In this document: positions 8,330 through 17,053 of the stretch, piece after piece
Layout of the letters: the number at the start of each line of letters is the position of its first letter
How positions within the stretch are numbered: position 1 is the stretch's first letter
DNA from: Bryobacterales bacterium
Lineage (GTDB): Bacteria; Acidobacteriota; Terriglobia; Bryobacterales; Bryobacteraceae
Assembly (NCBI GenBank): GCA_016716385.1
Contig: JADJWL010000025.1
Span: forward strand, 248,001 to 312,000
Direction of reading: 5' to 3'
Length of the DNA: 64,000 bases
The notes under the pieces: generated by a model
What the model saw: only the letters and a program-made list of their open reading frames with translations
Databases searched by the model: none
Told to the model about the DNA's origin: nothing
Translations under genes and position numbers: made by a program

Positions 8330-9322
8330 ATGAGTTTGCCTGAATCGGCGTCGGAATTCATGGCCGGCGTTGTGGCCAAGGCCCGAACTGCGAGCCGGCG
8401 TATCGTCTTTCCCGAGAGCCGCGATGCGCGCGTTGTCGAAGCAGCGCGCCGCCTCGCCGCGGATGGGGTGCTGCGCCCGATCCTCGTGGGTCCTCCGCCG
8501 GACCGTCCGCCGGAAGGGGTGACGTTCGCCGATCCCGCCCAGGACCGCCGTCTCGAGCGCTATGCCGCGCTGCTGTACGAACGCCGCCGTCACAAAGGTA
8601 TGACCCGGGTGGAGGCGGAAGCCACCGCCCGGCAGCCGCTCTACTTCGCGGCGTTGATGGTCGCCGCCGGCGACGCCGATGGTTCGGTGGGCGGCGCCGC
8701 CAGCACGACTGCCGACACCGTGCGCGCGGCGATTCATTCGATCGGCGTCGCCCCCGGCAGCCGCCTCGTCTCGAGCTTCTACGTGATGGCGCTGCACGAC
8801 CGCGGTTTCGGCCACCGCGGCCTGATGGCGTTCGGGGATTGCTCCGTGGTCGTGGAGCCCTCGCCTTCAGGCTTGGCGGAGATCGCCATGGCGACGGCGA
8901 GCAGCGCACGCACATTGCTCGGCGTCGAGCCCGCGGTGGCTTTGCTATCGTTCTCGACCAAAGGCAGCGCGCGGCACAAACAAGTGGACCACGTGGTCGA
9001 AGCGCTGCGGATCGTCCAGGCGCGCGCGCCCGAACTGCACATCGACGGCGAACTGCAAGCCGACGCCGCGCTGGCGCCGCTGGTGGCGCAATCCAAGGCG
9101 CCCGGATCCACCGTCGCGGGCCGCGCGAATGTGTTGATCTTCCCCAACTTGGCCGCGGGCAACATCGCGTACAAGATGATGGAGCGGCTGTGCGGAGCGG
9201 CGGCGATCGGACCGTTTCTCCAGGGACTGGCGCATCCGGCCAACGATCTGTCGCGCGGCGCGTCGGTCGAAGATATCTATCACACGGCGGCCGTGACAGC
9301 CGTCCAGAGCGTGCAACCGTAA
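8330..9322 (+). CDS. pta: phosphate acetyltransferase
   Basis: 330 residues, matching the short catalytic-domain Pta without the N-terminal DRTGG extension. Family features include RIVFPESRDARVVEAARRL at the N-terminus, MVAAGDADGSVGGAASTTADTVRAAIHSIG, VEPSPSGLAEIAMATASSARTLLGVEP, and the C-terminal NVLIFPNLAAGNIAYKMMERLCGAAAIGPFLQG. It interconverts acetyl-CoA and acetyl phosphate in the cytoplasm. No acetate kinase gene is nearby. Its stop shares one base with the start of the deacetylase-family gene (TAATG), so the two are translationally coupled. This links acetyl-group transfer with a deacetylase. Confidence 0.92.
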   Translation: MSLPESASEFMAGVVAKARTASRRIVFPESRDARVVEAARRLAADGVLRPILVGPPPDRPPEGVTFADPAQDRRLERYAALLYERRRHKGMTRVEAEATARQPLYFAALMVAAGDADGSVGGAASTTADTVRAAIHSIGVAPGSRLVSSFYVMALHDRGFGHRGLMAFGDCSVVVEPSPSGLAEIAMATASSARTLLGVEPAVALLSFSTKGSARHKQVDHVVEALRIVQARAPELHIDGELQADAALAPLVAQSKAPGSTVAGRANVLIFPNLAAGNIAYKMMERLCGAAAIGPFLQGLAHPANDLSRGASVEDIYHTAAVTAVQSVQP

Positions 9323-10239
9323 TGCTGCCTTTCCGTTTTGTCTACCACTCCCGCTATGACCTGAACCTGGGTGACCATGTCTTTGCCGCCGCGAAGTACG
9401 AGATGATGCGCGAGCGATTGCTTGAGGAGGGGTTTGCCTCGCTCGACGACTTCGCCGCACCCGAACCCGCCACCGACGACGACATGATACTGGTCCACGA
9501 CGAGGGCTGGGTAAAGCGTCTCTCCACCGGGACGCTGGGCTACTTCGAGATCCTGAAGCTGGAAATTCCCTACTCGCGAAAGATGGTGGAGGGTGTGTGG
9601 CACGCCACCGGCGGCAGCATGCTGGCGGCGCGCCTCGCCATGCGGGATCGCATCGGATTCAACATCGGCGGCGGGTTCCATCATGCATTCGCCGGCCACG
9701 GGGAGGGCTTCTGCGCGATCAACGATATCGCGGTGGCGGTCCGGCGCGTCCAGCGCGACGGCCTCGCCGCACGGGCAATGGTTGTCGATTGCGATGTCCA
9801 TCACGGTAACGGAACTGCCGCGATCTTTGCCGGCGATCCTTCGGTCTTCACGTTCTCCATCCACCAGCGGGACAACTATCCCCACGAGAAGCCCCCGTCG
9901 GACCTGGACATCCATCTGGAGGACGGTGTGGGCGACAAGGAGTACCTCGAACGGTTGGAGGAAGGGCTCGTTTCCTCGCTCGACGCGTTCCAGCCCGATA
10001 TAGTCGTGTATGTGGCGGGGGCCGATCCATACCAGCTCGATCAACTCGGCGGCCTGCGCCTGACCATGGAAGGGCTGCGCCGCCGCGACCGCCTGGTGTT
10101 CGATCACGCCCTGGCCCGCGGCGCCGCGGTTTGCGTCGTGCTGGCGGGCGGCTATGCGTTCGAAGTCCGGGACACGGTGGCGATTCACGTGAACACTGCT
10201 CACGCCGCGCGCCAGGCGATAGAAGCACTCGCACTGTGA
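9322..10239 (+). CDS. histone deacetylase superfamily protein (AcuC/class IV-like)
   Basis: 305 residues; the start is fixed by TAATG overlap with pta, although the frame stays open upstream. The arginase/deacetylase-fold motifs are present: GGGFHHAFAGHGEGFCAIND with the His pair H120-H121, VVDCDVHHGNGTA with zinc ligands D158 and H160, and GADPYQLDQLGG near residue 233 holding the third zinc aspartate. Bacterial relatives deacetylate acetyl-lysine (AcuC), acetylpolyamines or other amides. The coupling to pta suggests a role in acetyl balance, for instance deacetylation of enzymes acetylated by acetyl phosphate, but this is inference. The C-terminus VVLAGGYAFEVRDTVAIHVNTA is typical of the family. 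Confidence 0.88.
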   Translation: MLPFRFVYHSRYDLNLGDHVFAAAKYEMMRERLLEEGFASLDDFAAPEPATDDDMILVHDEGWVKRLSTGTLGYFEILKLEIPYSRKMVEGVWHATGGSMLAARLAMRDRIGFNIGGGFHHAFAGHGEGFCAINDIAVAVRRVQRDGLAARAMVVDCDVHHGNGTAAIFAGDPSVFTFSIHQRDNYPHEKPPSDLDIHLEDGVGDKEYLERLEEGLVSSLDAFQPDIVVYVAGADPYQLDQLGGLRLTMEGLRRRDRLVFDHALARGAAVCVVLAGGYAFEVRDTVAIHVNTAHAARQAIEALAL

Positions 10240-10252
10240 GAAAGAGGAAACG

Positions 10253-10756
10253 ATGGCTGTACCAGCTTCAGTCTTACGCACACACATTGACTTCACGTCT
10301 TGGGCGTCGGCCCGGCTCGTAGAAGCCGCGTCCAAACTGACACCCGAGGAATTGACCCGCGATTTCGGGACGGCGAACAAGTCCGTGCTCGAAACGCTGT
10401 TCCACGTCTACGCCGCCGACCGCATCTGGCTCGCGCGCGTTGAAGACGTGAAGCGCCCGTTCATTGAGGAAGGCGAGCCAGTGACGCTGGAGGTGCTGCA
10501 GACGCAATGGCCCGCGCTGCTCGACCGCTGGAAGTCGTGGGCTGCGTCGCTTACCGAGGAACAGGCTGCGGGGGGGCTGGACCATACCGACCTGCAAGGC
10601 CGGCACTGGAACACGCCGGTCTGGCAGGTGGTGCTGCACGTGGTGAATCACGCCACCCACCATCGCGGCCAGGCGATGGGCTTCCTGCGCGCCATGGGAC
10701 ACACACCGCCGCCGCTCGACCTGATCCGTTACTACCGGGAACTGGCCAAGCAATAG
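10253..10756 (+). CDS. DinB family protein
   Basis: 167 residues forming a DinB-like four-helix bundle. Potential metal ligands are seen at the usual places: H52 in ETLFHVYAADRIWL and the paired histidines in VVNHATHHRGQAMGFLRAMGH near residues 137-142. DinB/YfiT proteins include bacillithiol- and mycothiol-dependent enzymes and many of unknown role; the specific reaction cannot be told. AGAAAGAGGAAACG just upstream gives a purine-rich ribosome site. The gene follows the deacetylase by 13 bp, and its stop overlaps the GTG of the next gene by one base. Confidence 0.85.
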   Translation: MAVPASVLRTHIDFTSWASARLVEAASKLTPEELTRDFGTANKSVLETLFHVYAADRIWLARVEDVKRPFIEEGEPVTLEVLQTQWPALLDRWKSWAASLTEEQAAGGLDHTDLQGRHWNTPVWQVVLHVVNHATHHRGQAMGFLRAMGHTPPPLDLIRYYRELAKQ

Positions 10757-12165
10757 TGGGCTGGCGCGCGTACCACGAAGCGACCAAACACAGCTCCGAA
10801 TCGTTGCACCGGTCGCGCCACTTCCTCGATTGGGCGAACATGCCCGATCCGTTCCGGCACTACGAAGGGGCGCCGCTAATCGACCTGCCGGCCGATCCGC
10901 CGCACCCCGGAACATCCCAGCCGGCGGCGGGCGCGGAGTTTCTGTCGCAGTTGCTGTACTACTCGGCCGCCATCAGCGCGACCAAGGTGGTGCCGGCCAC
11001 CGGCTATCGCTATGCGCTGCGCGTGAATCCATCGTCGGGGAACCTGCATCCGACCGAGTTCCATTTCGTGACGCGCGGGCTCCGGGACTGGCCGGACGGC
11101 CTGTACCACTACCGCCCGTCGTCCCACATGGCCGAGCAGCGGGCACTGGGGCGCTTCGATTTGGGCGATGCTCCGGTGGTCTTCGTTCTGACGAGCATTG
11201 CCTGGCGCGAGGCGTGGAAGTATCGCGAACGGGCGTACCGCTACTGCCTGCATGACGCCGGGCACGCCTGGCAATCTCTGGCGATGGCGGCCGAAGCGAT
11301 GGGATGCATGGCCTACGCCGAGGGCTCCTTCGATGACGACGCCCTGGCGGAGGCGCTACGCCTCAGCAGCGATGAATGGCCGATGCTGCTGGTGCCGGTC
11401 GACGGCGCCATCCCCACGCGCGAGCCGGAAGGCGGCGACACTGTGTGGAGTCCCGGCGAGCCGAATGAGCTGTCCGCCGAGCGGATCGCGTACCCGCCGA
11501 TCGACGAAATCCACGCCGCGACCAAGGCCCTGGTGACAGGGGCCGACGAACCCGCCGCGCAGGGTTGCGGCGAGATCGCTCTGCCGCAGCACGCCCCCGC
11601 GCTGCAATCGTTCGGGGAGGCGGCGCGCACGAGGCGCTCCGCTCTCGACTTCGAAGGCGGGGACCGCGGGATCGGGCTGGATCAACTGGCGACGCTGCTC
11701 GATGCGGCAGCGTCGCCCCTGGAATGTGGCTTCGGCGGTTTCGTGCAGCTCCACCTCTACGCGCACCGCGTGGCAGGGCTGGAACCCGGAGTCTACCGTC
11801 ACTGGCCCGGCAGCGCGAGCCTTGAAACGCTGCGGCTGGGCGACCAGCGCGTGATGGCTGCCGGTCTCAGCCTGGGACAGAGCCTCGCCGGCAACGCCTG
11901 CGTCGCCTTCTCGATGATCGCCGGCCTCGAACGGGCATGCCGCGTCCACGGCGATCGCGGGTACCGCTACGCCCATTTCGAAGCGGGCGCCATCGGCCAG
12001 CGGCTCTACCTGGCCGCGGAGCGCCTCGGACTGCGGGCGACCGGCGTCGGCGCCTTCTTCGACGACGAAGTGCACCGGTATCTCGGCCTGTCGCCGGATC
12101 AGGGCCAGGTGATCTACCACTTTGCAATCGGCTACCCGGTGCACGATCCGAGGCTTGCGGGATAG
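10756..12165 (+). CDS. tandem-domain nitroreductase (SagB/ThcOx-like)
   Basis: 469 residues from a GTG that overlaps the DinB stop by 1 bp (TAGTG); the open frame further upstream is shadow of DinB. The N-terminal half has RVNPSSGNLHPTEFHFV, DGLYHYRPSSHMAEQRALG and YRYCLHDAGHAWQSLAMAAEAMG. The C-terminal half repeats this order: RRSALDFEGG, LYAHRVAGLEPGVYRHWPGS and GYRYAHFEAGAIGQRLYLAAERLGL. This is an internal duplication of the FMN-dependent nitroreductase fold found in SagB-type dehydrogenases. SagB enzymes oxidise azolines in peptide natural products, but no YcaO cyclodehydratase or precursor peptide is seen nearby, so a free-standing oxidoreductase is more likely. Confidence 0.8.
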   Translation: MGWRAYHEATKHSSESLHRSRHFLDWANMPDPFRHYEGAPLIDLPADPPHPGTSQPAAGAEFLSQLLYYSAAISATKVVPATGYRYALRVNPSSGNLHPTEFHFVTRGLRDWPDGLYHYRPSSHMAEQRALGRFDLGDAPVVFVLTSIAWREAWKYRERAYRYCLHDAGHAWQSLAMAAEAMGCMAYAEGSFDDDALAEALRLSSDEWPMLLVPVDGAIPTREPEGGDTVWSPGEPNELSAERIAYPPIDEIHAATKALVTGADEPAAQGCGEIALPQHAPALQSFGEAARTRRSALDFEGGDRGIGLDQLATLLDAAASPLECGFGGFVQLHLYAHRVAGLEPGVYRHWPGSASLETLRLGDQRVMAAGLSLGQSLAGNACVAFSMIAGLERACRVHGDRGYRYAHFEAGAIGQRLYLAAERLGLRATGVGAFFDDEVHRYLGLSPDQGQVIYHFAIGYPVHDPRLAG

Positions 12166-12169
12166 CACG

Positions 12170-12460
12170 ATGGTCGGCATCCTCGTGCACGGCGACAATC
12201 ACTTCATCGTGGCGGGTCCGGAGCCCGACCGGGAAGCCGCACTCGCGCTGGCGCGCCACTGGTCGCTGATCCGCATCGGAAGCACCATGCCGCCCGGCCT
12301 GGCCCAGTGGACCATCCGCACACGCGAGTTCCGCGAGAATCTGGCTTGGGCGGTCGTGGTGCCGGGCGGCGGCGGGAGGACACCGGCCGTCACGCAACTG
12401 CTGGAAGAGATCGCGGCACGGGGCGTCGTCATCCGCGATGCGGGCGGGGAGCGCTGGTGA
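12170..12460 (+). CDS. small protein of unknown function
   Basis: 96 residues starting MVGILVHGDNHFIVAG, 4 bp after the nitroreductase stop, so probably the last gene of that operon. The middle part has RHWSLIRIG, QWTIRTREFRENLAWAVVVPGGG and a C-terminal LLEEIAARGVVIRD. No export signal or catalytic motif is visible. I do not recognise the family; the alternating beta/alpha pattern suggests a small compact cytoplasmic domain. Confidence 0.6.
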   Translation: MVGILVHGDNHFIVAGPEPDREAALALARHWSLIRIGSTMPPGLAQWTIRTREFRENLAWAVVVPGGGGRTPAVTQLLEEIAARGVVIRDAGGERW

Positions 12461-12636
12461 ACCCAGTGCGGAGAGGAGACCGACTAGGCCAGTTGCACGA
12501 CGGCGCAGCCAGTCGGTGTGCCGGATCGTTTAAGAATCTTCCCGAGCTGGGCGAGCAAGAGCCGGGCGATCACCAGGGCGCTCTGTCATTCTCCTGAAAC
12601 AATCGCCTGCTACCATCCTCGGGTCCCGAAGTGGAC

Positions 12637-12651
12637 AAGGAGGCAAGAGTG
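12637..12651 (+). promoter_or_regulatory. strong Shine-Dalgarno site selecting a GTG start
   Basis: AAGGAGG at 12637-12643 lies 5 bases before GTG at 12649. It selects this GTG over an in-frame GTG 18 bp earlier and gives a better signal peptide. A near copy of the arrangement (AAAGGAGG, 5-base spacer, GTG) occurs at 18044-18059. Both are preceded by the 9-mer ATCCTCGGG about 20 bases upstream. Confidence 0.7.
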
Positions 12652-14532
12652 AGAAGTGTCTTTGCGGCGGCCCTCGTTGCGGCGACGCCACTGATCCTGC
12701 CAGCGCAGGATCTGCAACTGGAGCTGCTCGGCAGCTACCGAACTGGGATCTTCGAGCAGAGTGCAGCCGAGATTCCCGCCTACGATCCGGTCTCACGCCG
12801 GTTGTTTGTCGTCAACGCCGCGCAGCGGACGATCGATATTCTGGACATCGCCGACCCGGCCAAACCCGTACTCTTCCGGCAGGCCTTCGTCCCCACGGGT
12901 TGGGGACACTTGCCGAACAGCGTCGCCGTAAAAAACGGAATCGTCGCGGCGGCAGTTGAGTCGGACCCCAAGACGAGTCCTGGATTCGTCCTGTTCTTCG
13001 ATACGTCGGGGAATTTTCTGAAAGGAGTGAGGGCGGGGGCCTTGCCGGACATGGTCACCTTCACCCCGGATGGCACGAAAGTGCTGACTGCGGACGAGGG
13101 GGAACCAAGCAGCGACTACCGCAACGATCCGTTCGGCACCGTGACAATCGTTGATATCTCGGGGGGCATCTCGAATCTGACGCAGCGCAACGTGACCACC
13201 GTCGATTTCACGCGCTTCCAGAGGAGTAGCCTCGATTCGAGCGTTCGCATCTTCGGTCCCAACGCGAGTGTCGCGCGCGACCTCGAGCCCGAGTACATCG
13301 TTGTCTCGCCGGATTCCAAGAAGGCGTTTGTCTCCCTCCAGGAGAACAATGCCATCGCAGTCCTCGACATTGAGAAGAAAGAGTTCACGCGCATCTTCGG
13401 CCTTGGATTCAAGAACCACATGGCGCCCGGCGCCGGCCTCGATGCGAGCGACCGCGACAACGCCGTCCGCATCCGCAATTGGGAGGTGCTGGGGATGTAC
13501 CAGCCGGACGGCATGGCGATCATGGAGCACGAGGGCAAGCTCTATATCCTGACCGCCAATGAGGGCGATGCGCGGGACTATGACACGTTTTCCGAAGAAG
13601 TCCGGGTGAGCAGCCTGACGCTCGACCAGGCAGGTTTCCAGACACCGATTGCTGAGTTGCGCAACAACGCAAACCTCGGGCGGCTCACGGTGACGAACCG
13701 GCTTGGCGATGCAGATGGCGATGGACGGTTCGAGAAACTCTACGTGTTTGGCGCGCGATCGTTCTCCATCTGGGACGAGGACGGCAATCAAGTCTACGAT
13801 AGCGGCGACGAAATGGAGCGGATTACAGCCGAGCGGTATCCGAAGTTCTTCAACTCCAACAACACCGCCAATGACCTTGACAGCCGCAGCGACAACAAAG
13901 GCCCGGAGCCGGAGGATGTCAAGGTCGGCACCGTCGCAGGAAGACGCTATGCCTTCGTCGGTCTGGAGCGCATTGGCGGCGTGATGGTGTATGACATCAC
14001 CAATCCGCAATCTCCCCGTTTTGTGAACTACACCAACAACCGGAACTTCGAAGGGAGTCCGGCGGCGGATACTGCCGGGGATCTGGGAGCTGAGGGGTTG
14101 CTCTTCATCCCGGCGGCGGAAAGCCCGACCGGCGTGCCGCTGCTCGTCGTAGCGAACGAGGTGAGCGGCAGCACGTCGATCTTCGCGGTCAAGGGCACGC
14201 GGGAAGTGACTGCCCAGATTCGCCTCGACAGTGGACCGGCCGTATACGACCGGCTCGCGGCATTGTTCGGTACGCGCGACCGATACGTCCAGACCGTCCG
14301 CCTGACAAACACGGGAGAAGCTCTCACCGGCCCCGTCCAACTGGCGATCGAGGGACTCCCCGCGGGCACGAGGGTGTCGCGGTCGCGCGGAGACTCGCCA
14401 GCCGGACCGTATCTCACACTCCCTGTCGAAGAATGGGGATCGGGAGAGACGCTGACGTTGACTCTCTATTTCGAACACCCGACGGCGGCGCTGCTACGGT
14501 ACACGCCACGCGTGTTCCAAGGCAGCTTCTAG
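12649..14532 (+). CDS. exported choice-of-anchor I / phytase-like propeller protein
   Basis: 627 residues with a signal peptide (VRSVFAAALVAATPLILPAQ). The mature protein is a beta-propeller of LVIVD-like repeats: AEIPAYDPVSRRLFVVNAAQRTIDILDI, PEYIVVSPDSKKAFVSLQENNAIAVLDI, YQPDGMAIMEHEGKLYILTANEGDARDYD and EPEDVKVGTVAGRRYAFVGLERIGGVMVYDI. This is the arrangement of choice-of-anchor I proteins, which usually carry a C-terminal surface anchor. Here the C-terminus is an extra ~100-residue beta domain (VRLTNTGEALTGPVQLAIEGLPAGTRVS...) with no recognisable PEP-CTERM or LPXTG tail. Ca-binding patterns DADGDG and DEDGNQ suggest calcium. It stands alone, with 188 bp of leader upstream. Confidence 0.75.
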   Translation: MRSVFAAALVAATPLILPAQDLQLELLGSYRTGIFEQSAAEIPAYDPVSRRLFVVNAAQRTIDILDIADPAKPVLFRQAFVPTGWGHLPNSVAVKNGIVAAAVESDPKTSPGFVLFFDTSGNFLKGVRAGALPDMVTFTPDGTKVLTADEGEPSSDYRNDPFGTVTIVDISGGISNLTQRNVTTVDFTRFQRSSLDSSVRIFGPNASVARDLEPEYIVVSPDSKKAFVSLQENNAIAVLDIEKKEFTRIFGLGFKNHMAPGAGLDASDRDNAVRIRNWEVLGMYQPDGMAIMEHEGKLYILTANEGDARDYDTFSEEVRVSSLTLDQAGFQTPIAELRNNANLGRLTVTNRLGDADGDGRFEKLYVFGARSFSIWDEDGNQVYDSGDEMERITAERYPKFFNSNNTANDLDSRSDNKGPEPEDVKVGTVAGRRYAFVGLERIGGVMVYDITNPQSPRFVNYTNNRNFEGSPAADTAGDLGAEGLLFIPAAESPTGVPLLVVANEVSGSTSIFAVKGTREVTAQIRLDSGPAVYDRLAALFGTRDRYVQTVRLTNTGEALTGPVQLAIEGLPAGTRVSRSRGDSPAGPYLTLPVEEWGSGETLTLTLYFEHPTAALLRYTPRVFQGSF

Positions 14533-14543
14533 GAAGCGAGTGC

Positions 14544-15497
14544 CTACTTCAAGTACTTGTCCAGCGGCGGGTTCAACTGCCGCTGGACATCGGGATCGTT
14601 CAGGTTCGCCGCCGTCACGACCAGCGGCGGCAGATCCTGGATCTTCTGCGGGGTTCCGCCGTTGAGCTTCGTGACTGCGGCCTGCACCGAATCGTAGCCC
14701 ATGCGGAACGGATCCTGAACGACAAGCGAATCGATCAGCCCGCCCTTCAGATCTTCGATCAGCGTGGGGCTCGAGTCGAAACCCACCAGCTTCACTTTCG
14801 ATTGGCGCGCTTTCAGCGCCTGCGCTGCGCCGACCGTGCTCGATTCGTTCGACGCGAACATCCCGTTCAGGTCCGGATACGCAGTGAGCATGTTCTCCGC
14901 CACCGCCAGGGACTTGGCGAAATCCGCCATGCCGTAGCGCTTATCGGCAATCTGGATGCCCGGATGTTCCTTGGCGATCGTATCTTCGAAACCCTGCTCG
15001 CGCGCCATCGTCGAGGCTGCGCCGGGCTGCACCGCGACCATCGCCACCTTACCCTTACCGGCCAGGATTTCGCCCATGCGCCGCGCGCCGGCCTGCCCGG
15101 CGGCGTAATTGTCGGTCGCCACCTGGGCCACGAAGGCGTCGGTATCGACACCCGAATCGAAGATCACCACCGGAATGCCGGCGTTGGTGGCGCGCTGCAC
15201 CACCGACACCATCGCGGTCTTGTCAATCGGCGCGAGCACGATCGCATCCACGCGCTGGTTGATCATCGCGTCGACGATCTGCAACTGTCCGGTGTAATCG
15301 GTCTCCATCGCGGGACCGTTCCAGATGATCTCGACCCCGGTTTCTCCCGCCGCGGCGAGCGCGCCCGCATGAACGGACTGCCAGAAGATATGCGCTCTCC
15401 CCTTCGGGATGACGGCGAAGCGCCGCGTGCCTTGCTGCCGGCATGCCGCCAGAGTCAATCCTCCAACGAGGGCGGCCAGAGCTCGTCTGCGGATCAT
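14544..15497 (-). CDS. sugar ABC-transporter substrate-binding lipoprotein (RbsB-like)
   Basis: 317 residues with a lipoprotein signal (MIRRRALAALVGGLTLAAC, lipid cysteine C19). The body is a type-I periplasmic binding protein: RFAVIPKGRAHIFWQSVHAGA, QLQIVDAMINQRVDAIVLAPID, IPVVIFDSGVDTDAFVAQVATDNYAAGQ, LNGMFASNESSTVGAAQAL and VKLVGFDSSPTLIEDL. These match ribose/galactose-type binding proteins. No permease or ATPase gene for a sugar importer lies nearby, so it is either an orphan that serves a distant transporter or a sensor. Its start overlaps the stop of the di-heme peroxidase gene (ATGA). Confidence 0.85.
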   Translation of the reverse strand: MIRRRALAALVGGLTLAACRQQGTRRFAVIPKGRAHIFWQSVHAGALAAAGETGVEIIWNGPAMETDYTGQLQIVDAMINQRVDAIVLAPIDKTAMVSVVQRATNAGIPVVIFDSGVDTDAFVAQVATDNYAAGQAGARRMGEILAGKGKVAMVAVQPGAASTMAREQGFEDTIAKEHPGIQIADKRYGMADFAKSLAVAENMLTAYPDLNGMFASNESSTVGAAQALKARQSKVKLVGFDSSPTLIEDLKGGLIDSLVVQDPFRMGYDSVQAAVTKLNGGTPQKIQDLPPLVVTAANLNDPDVQRQLNPPLDKYLK

Positions 15498-16495
15498 TGC
15501 GGGAAAATCTCCGGTGCGCGGATGTGTTGCCAGCCGCTCCCGCTGAGGGCCTTGAGGAACGCGACCAGGTCTTCTTTGTCCTGCTGCGTGAGATTCAGTT
15601 TCTTGATGCGCGGATCGAGGTTCCTGTTCGGAATTCCGCCCTTGTCGTAATAGTCGACCACATCCATCAGCGTCGCCAGCGATCCATTGTGCATATAGGG
15701 CGCGGTGTGCTCGATCTCGCGCAGCGTCGGCGTCTTGAACGATCCCCAGTCCTTCGGGTTCTTGGTCACGGCGTACCTCCCGGGGTCGGGATCCGGTTTA
15801 TCCGTGCCGACGCCCAGGTTCGCGAACATGTTGCTCGTGAAGTTGATGCCTTCGTGGCACTGGTCGCACTTGGCCCTGTCGAAGTAGATGCCCATGCCGC
15901 GGACCTGCTGCGGCGTCATGGCCGACTTGTCGCCCGCCTTGTACCGGTCATAGGGAGCGTCGCCGCTGAGAACGGTCCGCTCAAACGTGGCGATGGACTT
16001 CGCGACCTGGTCAAGCGTGATCTCGTCCGTGCCGAACGCTTTCGCGAACAGCGGACCATAGCCCCTGATGGAACGCAGCGTCGACACAACGATGTCGTGC
16101 GAATTGCCCATCTCAATCGAGTTGGCCATCGGCCCGATCGCCTGCTCTTCGAGGGTGGAAGCACGGCCATCCCAGAACTGCGCCAGGCTGTACGCCCGGT
16201 TGATCACGGTCGGAGCGCTACGGTTCCCCTTCTGCCCGCGAATACCGGTCGAGACCGGAGCCGCGTCGGTGAACGCGTGCTTCGGGTCATGACAGGTCGC
16301 ACAGGACACGCTGGCGTCAGCCGAAAGACGCTTGTCGAAGTAGAGCAAGCGGCCCAGGTACGCCTTTGCCGGCGTATACGGGTTGTCCGCGGGCCACACG
16401 AGCGGCATCAGCCCTTTCGGCACTTTGACAGTGTCGGCGGAGGACAGAGGCACGAACAATGCCGCCGCCAGGAGCGTCCCGGTCAGCTTCCCCAT
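15494..16495 (-). CDS. di-heme cytochrome c peroxidase (MauG/CcpA family)
   Basis: 333 residues with a signal peptide (MGKLTGTLLAAALFVPLSSA). Two c-type heme motifs are present: C65ATCH69 in the N-terminal domain and CDQCH near residue 205-210 in the C-terminal one. Other family stretches are NPYTPAKAYLGRLLYFDKRLSADASVSCATCHDP, GRKGNRSAP-like RGQKGNRSAPTVINRA, FWDGRASTLEEQAIGPM and TPTLREIEHTAPYMHNGSLATLMDVVDYYD. It acts in the periplasm, reducing hydrogen peroxide with electrons from small c-type donors, or oxidising a protein or small substrate as MauG does. It heads into the binding-protein gene with a 4-bp overlap. Confidence 0.9.
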   Translation of the reverse strand: MGKLTGTLLAAALFVPLSSADTVKVPKGLMPLVWPADNPYTPAKAYLGRLLYFDKRLSADASVSCATCHDPKHAFTDAAPVSTGIRGQKGNRSAPTVINRAYSLAQFWDGRASTLEEQAIGPMANSIEMGNSHDIVVSTLRSIRGYGPLFAKAFGTDEITLDQVAKSIATFERTVLSGDAPYDRYKAGDKSAMTPQQVRGMGIYFDRAKCDQCHEGINFTSNMFANLGVGTDKPDPDPGRYAVTKNPKDWGSFKTPTLREIEHTAPYMHNGSLATLMDVVDYYDKGGIPNRNLDPRIKKLNLTQQDKEDLVAFLKALSGSGWQHIRAPEIFPQ

Positions 16496-16504
16496 TCGTG
16501 CACC

Positions 16505-17023
16505 CTACTTCTTCAGGTAGCCGGTGACGTAGAGGGCGCTGTACCCGGCGTGGCTGGCGTGCGTTCCGGTGACCTCCATGATGTGCGCGGTGTGCTCAGC
16601 GGCAGTCTTCCGGAAATCGGTCAACCCGTCACGCCGGGGATCGTGCTCCTCCTCCATCAGCATATGGAGATTCCCGTCGGCGGTCAGCAGACCGATCGGC
16701 TGGCCGGTCTCAATGCACTTCTGCCCGCATGCCCGGTGCTTCTCGCCGCGCTTGCCAATCTGCAGGTAGCAGGAGAAGTCCACGATTTCGCCGACCAGTG
16801 TCACGACCTTGGCTGGATTCGCCTTCCCGTCCACCGCCGCGCCGATCGTCGTTGCCGACCACGGCTGCGCCGGCTTCGTGCCCAGTTTGCCATGCGGCGC
16901 CGAGTAGCTGCCGGTTTCCACGGTCATCTGCGGCTGCAGAATCGGAAACTTCTTCTGGGCCACCATCAGCGTCGCCACGCCCAGCAGGCCCATCGCAAGA
17001 ATGCCCACACGAGATCTCATCAT
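16505..17023 (-). CDS. exported cysteine-containing protein of unknown function
   Basis: 172 residues with an N-terminal signal (MMRSRVGILAMGLLGVATLMVAQ). The middle region VTLVGEIVDFSCYLQIGKRGEKHRACGQKC followed by GQPIGLLTADGNLHMLMEE looks like a small beta-barrel with three cysteines and two histidines (C-x..H-x2-C-x3-C) that could bind a metal or heme, or form disulfides. The C-terminus (HTAHIMEVTGTHASHAGYSALYVTGYLKK) is His-rich. It lies 9 bp upstream of the peroxidase gene, so it may be a periplasmic partner. I do not recognise a named family. Confidence 0.65.
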   Translation of the reverse strand: MMRSRVGILAMGLLGVATLMVAQKKFPILQPQMTVETGSYSAPHGKLGTKPAQPWSATTIGAAVDGKANPAKVVTLVGEIVDFSCYLQIGKRGEKHRACGQKCIETGQPIGLLTADGNLHMLMEEEHDPRRDGLTDFRKTAAEHTAHIMEVTGTHASHAGYSALYVTGYLKK

Positions 17024-17053
17024 GCCCTTCCTCGCTTTCCTCTCGCTGAATCG

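Noticed and set aside
8321..8815. N-terminal extension of the mutarotase-like lipoprotein
   Set aside because: It would overlap pta by ~490 bp and place the lipobox internally; ATG 8320 gives a clean lipoprotein signal.
10756..12165. TOMM/SagB natural-product cluster
   Set aside because: No YcaO cyclodehydratase, precursor peptide or exporter is adjacent.
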